In this document: in pieces, positions 50,078-58,143 of the stretch
How the letters are laid out: each line of letters opens with the position of its first letter
How positions within the stretch are numbered: position 1 is the first letter of the stretch
Assembly (NCBI GenBank): GCA_026196035.1
Contig: JAPHQX010000041.1
Location: 1 to 58,658, forward strand
Direction: 5' to 3'
DNA: 58,658 bases
Origin: Gammaproteobacteria bacterium
Lineage (GTDB): Bacteria > Pseudomonadota > Gammaproteobacteria > SZUA-229
Position numbers and translations under genes: made by a program
Notes under the pieces: model-generated
Database searches by the model: none
Told to the model about the DNA's origin: nothing
What the model saw: the letters and a program-made list of their open reading frames with translations, nothing else

Positions 50078-51829
50078 ATGTCTATATCAAGACGTGAGTT
50101 TTTACAGTTAATGAGCCTGGCCGGTGCTTCAGGTTTATTGCCCGGTTCAGTTTTTGCGATGAATCGCAAACCTTCAGATTTGTATGAAATACCAAAGTTC
50201 GGAAATGTTTCACTGATGCATTTTACCGATTGTCATGCACAACTCTTACCCATTTATTTTCGCGAACCTAATGTCAACATTGGACTCGGTGATGCCTATG
50301 GTAAACCTCCTCATATTGTTGGAAATAATTTTCTGAAACATTTTGAGATTCCTGCTAATAGCATTCAGGCTCATGCCTTTACCTATCTCAATTTTGATGA
50401 GGCATCCAGACAGTATGGAAAAGTCGGTGGCTTTGCTCATCTGGCGAGTCTGGTTAAAAAAGTGCGTGCAGAACGGGGCGAAAACAATTGTCTATTACTT
50501 GATGGTGGAGACACCTGGCAAGGTTCGGCTACCGCACTATGGACACGAGGGCAGGATATGGTAGGTGCCTGTAATCAGTTAGGTGTTGACCTGATGACAG
50601 GGCACTGGGAATTTACTTACAAAGATAAAGAAGTACTTAAGAATATTGAAGCCTTCAAAGGCGAGTTTCTTGCACAGAATGTTACTGTAAAAGAAGAAGC
50701 GCTATTTGGTGGTGCCCCTGCATTTGATGAAGATACCGGCCATGCTTTTAAGCCTTACAGTATTAAAACAATAGGTGGTGCCCGAGTTGCGGTTATTGGT
50801 CAGGCATTCCCCTATACACCTATCGCCAATCCAGGTCGTTTTATTCCTGACTGGAGTTTCGGGATTAACGATTCTGCAATGCAGAAAATTGTTGATAAAA
50901 TTCGTGATACAGAAAAACCGGATATTGTTGTCGTGCTTTCCCATAATGGCATGGACGTAGACCTTAAGATGGCATCACGTGTGACAGGTATCGATGTTAT
51001 TTTTGGCGGTCATACTCATGATGCAATGCCCAGGCCTTCACTTGTAAAAAACAAAGCAGGTAAAACACTGGTTACTAATTCTGGCTCTAATGGTAAATAT
51101 CTTGCAGTCATGGATTTCGATGTGCGTGGCGGGAAGATTCGTGACTATCGCTACCGGTTACTTCCTGTGTTTTCAAATATGCTAGAAGCCGATGCAGAAA
51201 TGCAAACGTACATAGATAAAGTACGAAAACCTTATCTTGATACGCTAACTGAAAAACTGGGTACAGCTGATGAGATACTTTATCGTCGTGGAAACTTTAA
51301 CGGGACTTTTGATCAGGTCATCTGTGATGCTTTAAGAGCTGAAAGTGATGCACAAATTTCTTTATCGCCGGGTTTCCGTTGGGGCACCAGTGTTTTACCA
51401 GGCCAACCCATTACTATGGAACATGTAATGGATCAAACGGCAACCACATATCCTGAAACCTATGTTCGAGAGATGAAAGGTGAGGATATTAAAAATATTC
51501 TTGAAGATGTTTGTGACAACCTGTTTAACAAAGACCCCTATTATCAGCAGGGAGGGGATATGGTTCGTCTCGGCGGTATGGACTATGTGCTTGATCCAAA
51601 TAAAACCTTTGGTAAGCGTATCAGTGATATGACTCTGGATAACGGAAAAAAAATCGATGCCAATAAAACATATAAAGTTGCAGGCTGGGCAACTGTGAAT
51701 TCACAGGCAGAGGGAAGACCCATCTGGGATGTAACCGCTGATTACATTCGCTCTAATAGTCAGCTGAAAATTAAAAAGCTGAATACACCCAGGTTAGTCA
51801 ATGTAAAAGGCAATCCCGGGATTGGTTAA
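50078..51829 (+). CDS. soxB: Thiosulfohydrolase SoxB
   Basis: 583 aa, metallophosphoesterase/5'-nucleotidase fold. A Tat-type signal (SRREFLQLMSLAGASGLLPG) is followed by metal-binding LMHFTDCHAQLLPIYFREP, the active-site neighbourhood LDGGDTWQGSATALW, SHNGMDVDLKMA and GGHTHDAMPRP. SoxB hydrolyses the terminal sulfonate from SoxY-bound sulfur in periplasmic thiosulfate oxidation. No soxXYZACD lies in the window, so it is a lone copy here. AAGAGGTAG lies upstream, and a strong terminator follows. Confidence 0.97.
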   Translation: MSISRREFLQLMSLAGASGLLPGSVFAMNRKPSDLYEIPKFGNVSLMHFTDCHAQLLPIYFREPNVNIGLGDAYGKPPHIVGNNFLKHFEIPANSIQAHAFTYLNFDEASRQYGKVGGFAHLASLVKKVRAERGENNCLLLDGGDTWQGSATALWTRGQDMVGACNQLGVDLMTGHWEFTYKDKEVLKNIEAFKGEFLAQNVTVKEEALFGGAPAFDEDTGHAFKPYSIKTIGGARVAVIGQAFPYTPIANPGRFIPDWSFGINDSAMQKIVDKIRDTEKPDIVVVLSHNGMDVDLKMASRVTGIDVIFGGHTHDAMPRPSLVKNKAGKTLVTNSGSNGKYLAVMDFDVRGGKIRDYRYRLLPVFSNMLEADAEMQTYIDKVRKPYLDTLTEKLGTADEILYRRGNFNGTFDQVICDALRAESDAQISLSPGFRWGTSVLPGQPITMEHVMDQTATTYPETYVREMKGEDIKNILEDVCDNLFNKDPYYQQGGDMVRLGGMDYVLDPNKTFGKRISDMTLDNGKKIDANKTYKVAGWATVNSQAEGRPIWDVTADYIRSNSQLKIKKLNTPRLVNVKGNPGIG

Positions 51830-51852
51830 TAAGATGTTAACCTATGATTAAT

Positions 51853-51877
51853 AAAAAGCCCCTTGAAGGGGCTTTTT
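51853..51877 (+). terminator. Rho-independent terminator after soxB
   Basis: AAAAAGCCCC / GGGGCTTTTT stem with a TTGAA loop, 23 nt after the soxB stop. Confidence 0.93.
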
Positions 51878-52015
51878 ATTATAAAATAATTTAAAATATA
51901 ATTATTTAGTAGTTTAATCTTGATCTGAGGAAACCATTCAAAGCTTCGGGTATGGCCTGGCAACATTTGTATAAAGCGAGTCTCTTTAGCAACCTTTAAG
52001 ACTATTGCTTGATAT
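51878..52015. other. Intergenic AT-rich DNA between soxB terminator and repeat
   Basis: No gene or promoter is convincing here. The ORF 51826-52029 on the minus strand spans the terminator and is rejected. Confidence 0.5.
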
Positions 52016-52209
52016 AAAAGAAAACGCAAATGAACGCAAGCAACGCAAATTAAGATTTATTATTTTATGCTCATCCTGAGCATAGGTAAATAAACTGTTA
52101 CCTGATGTTTAAGATCCTCCTACTGCATTCAGAATGACAAGTAACTATTAACATGAATTTATTATTTGTATAAATTTGCGTTTATTAGCGTTCATTTGCG
52201 TTTTCTTTT
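52016..52209. repeat. Nested inverted-repeat (MITE/REP-like) element
   Basis: Outer arms are a perfect 22-bp inverted repeat, AAAAGAAAACGCAAATGAACGC (52016-52037) and its complement (52188-52209). Similarity extends inward to ACGCAAATT at 52043-52051 / 52173-52181. Inside lie TCATCCTGA (52071-52079) / TCAGAATGA (52129-52137), with one mismatch, and AGGTAA (52084-52089) / TTACCT (52098-52103). No ORF is present. It lies between two convergent genes, a usual place for such elements. No target-site duplication is obvious. Confidence 0.7.
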
Positions 52210-52280
52210 GAGATTTTCTATTTCTGCAATGGTTGAATTTAAATCTTACCAACTGTCAGATTAAATCTGCTCCAGTATCG

Positions 52281-53159
52281 CTAATCAATGTATCTTTTTA
52301 GAATGTCTTTATAGTTATCTATACGACGGTCTCTCAAATAAGGCCAGACACGTCTTACTTTTTCAGTTTGATTAAAATCAATGTCCGCATAAATTATTTC
52401 CGCTTTATCATTGCTCGCCTGACTGATGACTTCACCCTGTGGTCCAGCAATAAAACTATTTCCCCAGAAATTAATACCTGTAGATGAATCCGCTGCTTCT
52501 ACTTCAAACCCCGTACGATTACACGAAGCCATATACAGCCCATTACTCACCGCATGACTACGTTGAATGGTTATCCAGGCATTTAGCTGACGTTGCTGCT
52601 CTGCATCATCATCGTTTAAATCCCAGCCAATAGCTGTCGGGTAGAGAAGAATATCAGCCCCTTTTAAGGCCATAATTCTTGCCGCTTCCGGGTACCATTG
52701 ATCCCAGCAAATCAGTACACCCAGTTTACCTATGGATGTTGTAATTGGCTCAAACCCCAGATCACCAGGCGTAAAATAATATTTTTCATAAAAGCCCGGG
52801 TCATCGGGTATATGCATCTTTCGATACTTTCCCGCAATACTGCCATCAGTATCAAGAACCACAGCCGTGTTGTGATACAGACCTTTGGCTCTTTTTTCAA
52901 ATAATGAAGTTACAATCACCAGATTATATTGTTTGGCAAGTTGACTATAATGTTCAGTACTCGAACCTGGAATGGTTTCTGCCAGGTCAAAATTATCAGT
53001 GACTTCCTGCTGACAGAAGTAAACACTGTTGTGGAGTTCCTGAAGCAGAATAAGATTAGCACCAGCCTGGGCAGCAACTTCTATCTGCTTGCTGATGAGA
53101 TTAATATTTTCAGCGATATCGAGCTGACATTTATGTTGTATTAGGGCTAATTTAATCAT
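52281..53159 (-). CDS. aguB: N-carbamoylputrescine amidase AguB
   Basis: About 292 aa nitrilase-superfamily enzyme. The catalytic triad is visible: E41 (LLQELHNS), K114 (KYRKMHIPDD) and C151 (VLICWDQWYPE). The track start adds 13 residues from the wrong frame; ATG 53159 overlaps the aguA TGA (ATGA). It converts N-carbamoylputrescine to putrescine, CO2 and ammonia, completing the route begun by AguA. Confidence 0.95.
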   Translation of the reverse strand: MIKLALIQHKCQLDIAENINLISKQIEVAAQAGANLILLQELHNSVYFCQQEVTDNFDLAETIPGSSTEHYSQLAKQYNLVIVTSLFEKRAKGLYHNTAVVLDTDGSIAGKYRKMHIPDDPGFYEKYYFTPGDLGFEPITTSIGKLGVLICWDQWYPEAARIMALKGADILLYPTAIGWDLNDDDAEQQRQLNAWITIQRSHAVSNGLYMASCNRTGFEVEAADSSTGINFWGNSFIAGPQGEVISQASNDKAEIIYADIDFNQTEKVRRVWPYLRDRRIDNYKDILKRYID

Positions 53160-54196
53160 TCTACCAGTGCACCAGCGGGTAGTTGCATAGTCAGACAATG
53201 AAGGCTGCCATACTGTTTAATTATCGGCAAGCAATTAATGCCAATCACTTCTCTGTCTGTAAATATAGCTGAAAGTTTTTCTAAAATTAATTCATCCTGA
53301 GGATCATTATAAACAGGTACCAGTACAGCCTTGTTAATAATTAGAAAGTTAGCATAGGTCGCAGGTAGTCTATTACCATCATCATAAATAGCATCAGGAA
53401 GGGGCAGGTCTATTAAATGATAAGCGTCACCCTTTGTATTCTTCATTTCCCTGAGTTCAGCCTCCATTGCTTTTAAAGCCGGGTAATGTTCATCGTCAGG
53501 CTTGCAACTACAGTAAGCAATGGTCGTTTGATTACAAAATCGGGCTAAGGTATCAATATGACTATCAGTATCATCACCCGCCAGGTGACCATGCTTTAAC
53601 CAGAGAATATTTTCAGTGCCAAAATATTGTTGTAATTTTTTATTCCAGGTCTCAATGGAAAAGTCCGGGTTGCGACTGGCCGATAATAAACAGTTTTCTG
53701 TGGTTAATAATGAGCCATTACCATCGGTTTCAATGCTGCCACCTTCGAGAACAAATGGAACATCTACAAGCTCGCTGGAAAAAATCGATGTCGTGGCCAG
53801 TGTCTGATTAATAGCATTATCAAAACTCGATTTATATTTATTTCCCCAGCCATTAAACTGAAAATTCAGTAACCTTAATCCATTTGCACTATTTACAGTA
53901 ATCGGTCCATGATCACGTGCCCAGCTATCATCTGACCGGGCAATGGAAAACTGACATTGTGAAATTATTTCATCTGAATTAATTACTGACTTTATATGTT
54001 GCTGATGTGAAATATCCTGACAGACAATCAGAACTTTTTCCCGGCTACTAATTTCTTTTACTAGTTCTTTATAAACAAGCTCTACATCAGTAAGATTACT
54101 TGCCCAGTCCGTATTTTTATGCGGCCATGTCAGCATGACAGCAGACTGAGCTGCCCATTCAGGCAATAATGTATATTTAGAATTAATATTTGACAT
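53156..54196 (-). CDS. aguA: Agmatine deiminase AguA
   Basis: 346 aa. LPEWAAQSAVMLTWPHKNTDW start, FVLEGGSIETDG, HIDTLARFC and a C-terminal catalytic Cys (C334 in GSLHCLTMQ) match the family. It makes N-carbamoylputrescine from agmatine. It is transcribed divergently from sfsA with only 4 nt between the two start codons, so its promoter must lie within sfsA or the shared start region. Confidence 0.96.
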   Translation of the reverse strand: MSNINSKYTLLPEWAAQSAVMLTWPHKNTDWASNLTDVELVYKELVKEISSREKVLIVCQDISHQQHIKSVINSDEIISQCQFSIARSDDSWARDHGPITVNSANGLRLLNFQFNGWGNKYKSSFDNAINQTLATTSIFSSELVDVPFVLEGGSIETDGNGSLLTTENCLLSASRNPDFSIETWNKKLQQYFGTENILWLKHGHLAGDDTDSHIDTLARFCNQTTIAYCSCKPDDEHYPALKAMEAELREMKNTKGDAYHLIDLPLPDAIYDDGNRLPATYANFLIINKAVLVPVYNDPQDELILEKLSAIFTDREVIGINCLPIIKQYGSLHCLTMQLPAGALVE

Positions 54197-54200
54197 AGCA

Positions 54201-54905
54201 ATGAATTATACCAGTGGATTAACAGAAGCGCGTCTAATTAAACGTTACAAACGTTTTCTAACTGATGTACGTCTGAATGATGGAAATACAATGACAGTCC
54301 ATTGTGCGAATACCGGTGCCATGACCGGTTGCCAGCCTGAAAACGCCCGTGTCTGGCTAACCAAATCAACTAATCTAAAACGTAAGTATCCCTATAGCTG
54401 GGAACTGGTAGAACTGGAAGATAAAGCACTGGCCTGTATTAACACAGGCCTGACCAACAAAATTGCGAAACAGGCCATTGATGAAAATTTAATCTCTGAA
54501 CTGGAAGGTTATTCCAGCTGTCGAACAGAAGTCGTTTATGGTGATGAGAAGAGTCGAATCGATCTGTTATTAACAAAAAATAATGAGTTCTGCTACGTAG
54601 AAGTCAAACATGTCACCCTGAAAATTGCTAATCGACTGGCTGCTTTTCCTGATGCAGTGACTAAACGGGGACAAAAACATCTACGTGAGTTAATATCTCA
54701 GGTTAAGCAGGGGCATAGAGCTGTGATGCTGTTCATTGTTATGCGGACAGATATTGATACTATGGTGCCCGCAGATAGCATTGATCCTGAATACGGCCAG
54801 TTATTAAGACAGGCAGTTGATATAGGTGTTGAAGTGATTGCCTATAGAACCAGCATCAATCTGCAATCCATTAAAATAGATACAGCAATACCCGTAGAAT
54901 TATAA
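54201..54905 (+). CDS. sfsA: SfsA family protein (sugar fermentation stimulation)
   Basis: 234 aa. ARLIKRYKRFLTDVRLNDG and HCANTGAMTGC form the N-terminal OB-like part. The C-terminal half has a PD-(D/E)XK-like nuclease pattern (SRIDLLLT, CYVEVKHVTL). The family is linked to maltose-gene regulation in E. coli, but its biochemical role is uncertain. No good Shine-Dalgarno is visible in the 4-nt gap before its ATG. Confidence 0.93.
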   Translation: MNYTSGLTEARLIKRYKRFLTDVRLNDGNTMTVHCANTGAMTGCQPENARVWLTKSTNLKRKYPYSWELVELEDKALACINTGLTNKIAKQAIDENLISELEGYSSCRTEVVYGDEKSRIDLLLTKNNEFCYVEVKHVTLKIANRLAAFPDAVTKRGQKHLRELISQVKQGHRAVMLFIVMRTDIDTMVPADSIDPEYGQLLRQAVDIGVEVIAYRTSINLQSIKIDTAIPVEL

Positions 54906-54955
54906 ATAATACCCAGAATAACTATTATATTAATTGTGTGCTTTAATTTAACACC

Positions 54956-56203
54956 ATGTTTAGACCCAAAGAACTCTATATAGGTTTACGTTACACCCGC
55001 GCCAAGCGTAGAAGTGGCTTTGTCTCGTTCATTGCCATGATCTCTATGCTGGGTATAGCACTGGGTGTTGCAGCACTGATTGTTGTTCTATCCGTTATGA
55101 ATGGCTTTGGTAAGGAATTGCGTGAACGTACTCTGGGTATGACGGCTCATGCCACCATATCGGGATACAATGGTTATCTAACTGACTGGACACCGATCCA
55201 GAATAAAGCCGCCGCCTATCCTCATGTTATTGACTCGGCGCCTTATACACAGGCAGAAGCCATGTTAAGTAATTCTGGTCGTGTTTCTGGTGCCATTATT
55301 CGCGGCATTCTGCCAGCAGAAGAACCCGGTGTTTCAGAAATAGCAGACAAGATGGTGTCTGGAACACTTGATCAGCTTCAACCGGGGCATTATGGAATTA
55401 TTCTGGGCAGAGAACTGGCCAATGCACTGGGCGTCTATGAAGGCGATAAAATTACAGTCATTACCCCTCAGGCTAATGTTACTCCTGTAGGTGTGATGCC
55501 CCGATTACGTCGTTTCACCGTAACCGGCGTGTTTGAAGCGGGCATGCATCAATTTGATCGTTCCATGGCACTGATACATATTAATGATGCGCAGAAATTA
55601 TTCAGTCTGGGAGAACAGATAAACGGACTCAGATTAAAATTCGATGATATGTTCAATGCCAGACTGATTGCCTATGAAATACAGCAACAGATGGGCGATG
55701 ATTACTGGGTTAAAGACTGGACTAATATGCACAGCAATCTGTTCAAGGCATTAAAAACAGAAAAAGTGGTTATGTTCATAATCTTATTATTGATTGTCGC
55801 CGTCGCAGCATTCAATATTATCTCAACATTAGTGATGACTGTGACAGATAAGCAGGCTGATATCGCCATATTAAGAACCCTGGGTATGACACCTGGCAGC
55901 CTGATGGTGATCTTTATTATTCAGGGAATGATTATTGGATTGATAGGCACCCTGCTGGGGGTTTCAGCAGGTGTTCCTATCGCCCTGAATGTGAATGAAA
56001 TCGTCACCACAGTCGAACAGTTTTTTAATACCAAGTTTCTGCCTGCTGATGTTTATTACATTACGGAAATCAGAGCAGATATTCATGTTAAAGATGTCGT
56101 CGTTTATTCAGTTTCAGCATTTTTACTCTCCGTTTTAGCCACAATATATCCTGCATGGCGTGCGGCGAAAGTAGAACCTGCTGATGCGCTGAGGTATGAA
56201 TAA
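54956..56203 (+). CDS. lolC: Lipoprotein-releasing ABC transporter permease LolC/E
   Basis: 415 aa. An N-terminal FVSFIAMISMLGIALGVAALIVVLSVMNGFGKELRER helix precedes a large periplasmic domain, then three C-terminal helices (about residues 275-400). The ending YPAWRAAKVEPADALRYE matches LolC/LolE. With LolD it releases lipoproteins from the inner membrane to LolA. Only one permease gene is present next to lolD, so it may be a LolF-like homodimer or have a partner elsewhere. Confidence 0.94.
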   Translation: MFRPKELYIGLRYTRAKRRSGFVSFIAMISMLGIALGVAALIVVLSVMNGFGKELRERTLGMTAHATISGYNGYLTDWTPIQNKAAAYPHVIDSAPYTQAEAMLSNSGRVSGAIIRGILPAEEPGVSEIADKMVSGTLDQLQPGHYGIILGRELANALGVYEGDKITVITPQANVTPVGVMPRLRRFTVTGVFEAGMHQFDRSMALIHINDAQKLFSLGEQINGLRLKFDDMFNARLIAYEIQQQMGDDYWVKDWTNMHSNLFKALKTEKVVMFIILLLIVAVAAFNIISTLVMTVTDKQADIAILRTLGMTPGSLMVIFIIQGMIIGLIGTLLGVSAGVPIALNVNEIVTTVEQFFNTKFLPADVYYITEIRADIHVKDVVVYSVSAFLLSVLATIYPAWRAAKVEPADALRYE

Positions 56204-56205
56204 GC

Positions 56206-56940
56206 ATGTCCAGTCAAACATCTAGCCCCTCAATCGTTTTACCGGGAAATCATGGCAATCCGATTGTTATGGAGGCGGTTAATTTATGCAAATCCTTCAA
56301 GGAAGGTAGTGGTGGGGAACTCCAGGTACTGAAGAATGTTAACCTGACGGTGAGAGCAAGAGAAAAAATTGCCATTGTTGGGGCCTCTGGTTCAGGCAAA
56401 AGTACATTACTGCATTTACTCGGTGGCCTGGACACACCAACATCAGGTCAGGTTTTTATTGATGATCATGAAATCATCAGAATGAAAGAAGTCGATCGTT
56501 GCAGTTTACGAAATCGAAAACTTGGATTTATTTATCAGTTTCATCATCTATTGCCAGAATTTACGGCTCAGGAAAACGTAGCCATGCCGGCACTCATTAA
56601 AGGCATGCCGCCCTATCAGGCGATGAGTAAAGCTGATGTATTACTTGAAAAAGTGGGGATGACAAGACGACTGGAGCATAAACCGGCTGAATTATCCGGT
56701 GGTGAGCGTCAGCGAGCCGCTATTGCCAGAGCCATGGTCAATGAACCTCAGTGTATATGCGCCGATGAACCCACAGGTAATCTGGACAAGGCGACAGCCG
56801 AGCAGGTCTTTAGAGTTCTACTACGACTTAATGAGGAATACGGAACCAGCCTGATCATTGCCACTCACGATATGATGCTGGCTGAGCAGATGGACATTAT
56901 TTATGCCGTTGAAGATGGTCATCTTACTCGGCAAAATTAA
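56206..56940 (+). CDS. lolD: Lipoprotein-releasing system ATP-binding protein LolD
   Basis: 244 aa ABC ATPase. Walker A GASGSGKSTLLHLLGGLD, Q-loop FIYQFHHLLPEFTAQENVAMP, signature LSGGERQRAAIARAM and Walker B CADEPTGNLD are complete. It starts 2 nt after lolC. The N-terminus (SSQTSSPSIVLPGNHG) is slightly longer than in E. coli. Confidence 0.96.
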   Translation: MSSQTSSPSIVLPGNHGNPIVMEAVNLCKSFKEGSGGELQVLKNVNLTVRAREKIAIVGASGSGKSTLLHLLGGLDTPTSGQVFIDDHEIIRMKEVDRCSLRNRKLGFIYQFHHLLPEFTAQENVAMPALIKGMPPYQAMSKADVLLEKVGMTRRLEHKPAELSGGERQRAAIARAMVNEPQCICADEPTGNLDKATAEQVFRVLLRLNEEYGTSLIIATHDMMLAEQMDIIYAVEDGHLTRQN

Positions 56941-56949
56941 ATCGAATTA

Positions 56950-56978
56950 TTGACCATTTCTGGCAATCTCATCATAAT
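56950..56978 (+). promoter_or_regulatory. Predicted sigma-70-type promoter of hrcA
   Basis: TTGACC, exactly 17 nt, then CATAAT, just after the lolD stop. Transcription would start near 56985. No CIRCE-like TTAGCACTC-N9-GAGTGCTAA is present nearby. Confidence 0.6.
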
Positions 56979-57021
56979 TTCATGATTCAATATATTATAG
57001 ATTTTGCCTTCACCCGATTGT

Positions 57022-58083
57022 ATGCCTGAAAACACTAAACCACCGGTTCAGATTTTAAATACCAGAGCTCAATATCTGCTCAAGACCCTGATTGACTGTT
57101 ATGTCAGTGATGGTCACCCGGTTGGCTCACGCACGCTTGCAGAAGCTGCAAAGCTGGAAATCAGTACAGCGACCATTCGCAATGTAATGGCCAGGCTTGA
57201 CCATATGGGTTTAGTGACTTCACCCCATACATCAGCGGGTCGTATACCCACAGAAAAGGGCTTTCGATTATTTGTTGATTCAATTCTTGAAGTCCAGCCA
57301 CTGCAAAAATCACTGCTCAACCGAATGAAGCAGCAGCTTAATCCTGATCAGGATCAGGATACGCTGATCAATACTGCCAGTAGTTTAATATCTGATATGA
57401 CTCATATGGCCGGTATTATCTCCATCCCCAAACGCGGACATTTGCCCTTACGTCATATTGAATTTCTACCTTTGTCAGATAAACGTATTCTGGCGATTCT
57501 GGTGGTCAATGAAAAAGAAGTTCAGAATCGGGTGATTCATGTTGATCGTGAATATGCACAGAATGAATTAACTCAAATTGCCAACTACCTGAACCATAAT
57601 TTTTCAGGTAAAGACATTTTTGCTGTGCGCAGCCAGTTAATTGATGAATTAAAAAATGCCCGTTCACAGGTAGATGACCTGATGAAAGCCACTGTAGACA
57701 TTGCCAGCCAGGCATTAAATGCCTCTGACAATGATCAGTCAGACTACCGATTACAGGGGCAGACCAACCTGATACGTTTTAACGAGCTTGAAAACACCCT
57801 AAAGTTGCAGCAACTATTCGACTTTTTTGAAAGCAAACGCGACATGCTGAGTCTGCTGGATCAGTGTATTCAGGCTGAAGATATCCAGGTTTTTATTGGT
57901 CGTGAAGCCGGTCTTGATGAATTTGGCGATTGCAGTATCATTACCGCGCCTTATTCGGTGGATGGTAATGCCATAGGTGTACTGGGCGTGATTGGTCCGA
58001 CGCGTATGCAATACAGTAATATCATTTCAGTGGTTGATGTTACTGCACGATTATTAGGATCAGCCTTGAATCCCAAAATTTAA
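57022..58083 (+). CDS. hrcA: Heat-inducible transcription repressor HrcA
   Basis: About 353 aa. N-terminal winged helix (ILNTRAQYLLKTLIDCYVSDGHPVGSRTLAE; ISTATIRNVMARLDHMGLVTSPHTSAGRIPTEKGFRLFVD). The C-terminal GAF-like domain ends IGPTRMQYSNIISVVDVTARLL. It represses chaperone genes through CIRCE elements. The track begins at TTG 57004; ATG 57022 is better. grpE follows. Confidence 0.96.
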   Translation: MPENTKPPVQILNTRAQYLLKTLIDCYVSDGHPVGSRTLAEAAKLEISTATIRNVMARLDHMGLVTSPHTSAGRIPTEKGFRLFVDSILEVQPLQKSLLNRMKQQLNPDQDQDTLINTASSLISDMTHMAGIISIPKRGHLPLRHIEFLPLSDKRILAILVVNEKEVQNRVIHVDREYAQNELTQIANYLNHNFSGKDIFAVRSQLIDELKNARSQVDDLMKATVDIASQALNASDNDQSDYRLQGQTNLIRFNELENTLKLQQLFDFFESKRDMLSLLDQCIQAEDIQVFIGREAGLDEFGDCSIITAPYSVDGNAIGVLGVIGPTRMQYSNIISVVDVTARLLGSALNPKI

Positions 58084-58092
58084 TCCCCATAT
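58065..58092 (+). promoter_or_regulatory. Sigma-32-type heat-shock promoter of grpE
   Basis: CTTGAA, a 14-nt spacer, then CCCCATAT match the E. coli sigma-32 consensus (CTTGAA, 11-16 nt, CCCCATNT) at every position. It starts inside the last codons of hrcA, about 50 nt before the grpE ATG. Confidence 0.8.
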
Positions 58093-58143
58093 AGCAAATC
58101 CATATAAAAACCTTATTATTTCAGCTTATTTTGGAGTAAAGAT

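Noticed and set aside
51826-52029. 67-aa minus-strand ORF after soxB
   Set aside because: It spans the soxB terminator hairpin and the edge of the repeat; no coding signature.
53467-53811. 114-aa plus-strand ORF inside aguA
   Set aside because: Antisense shadow with no recognisable fold; aguA is intact across it.
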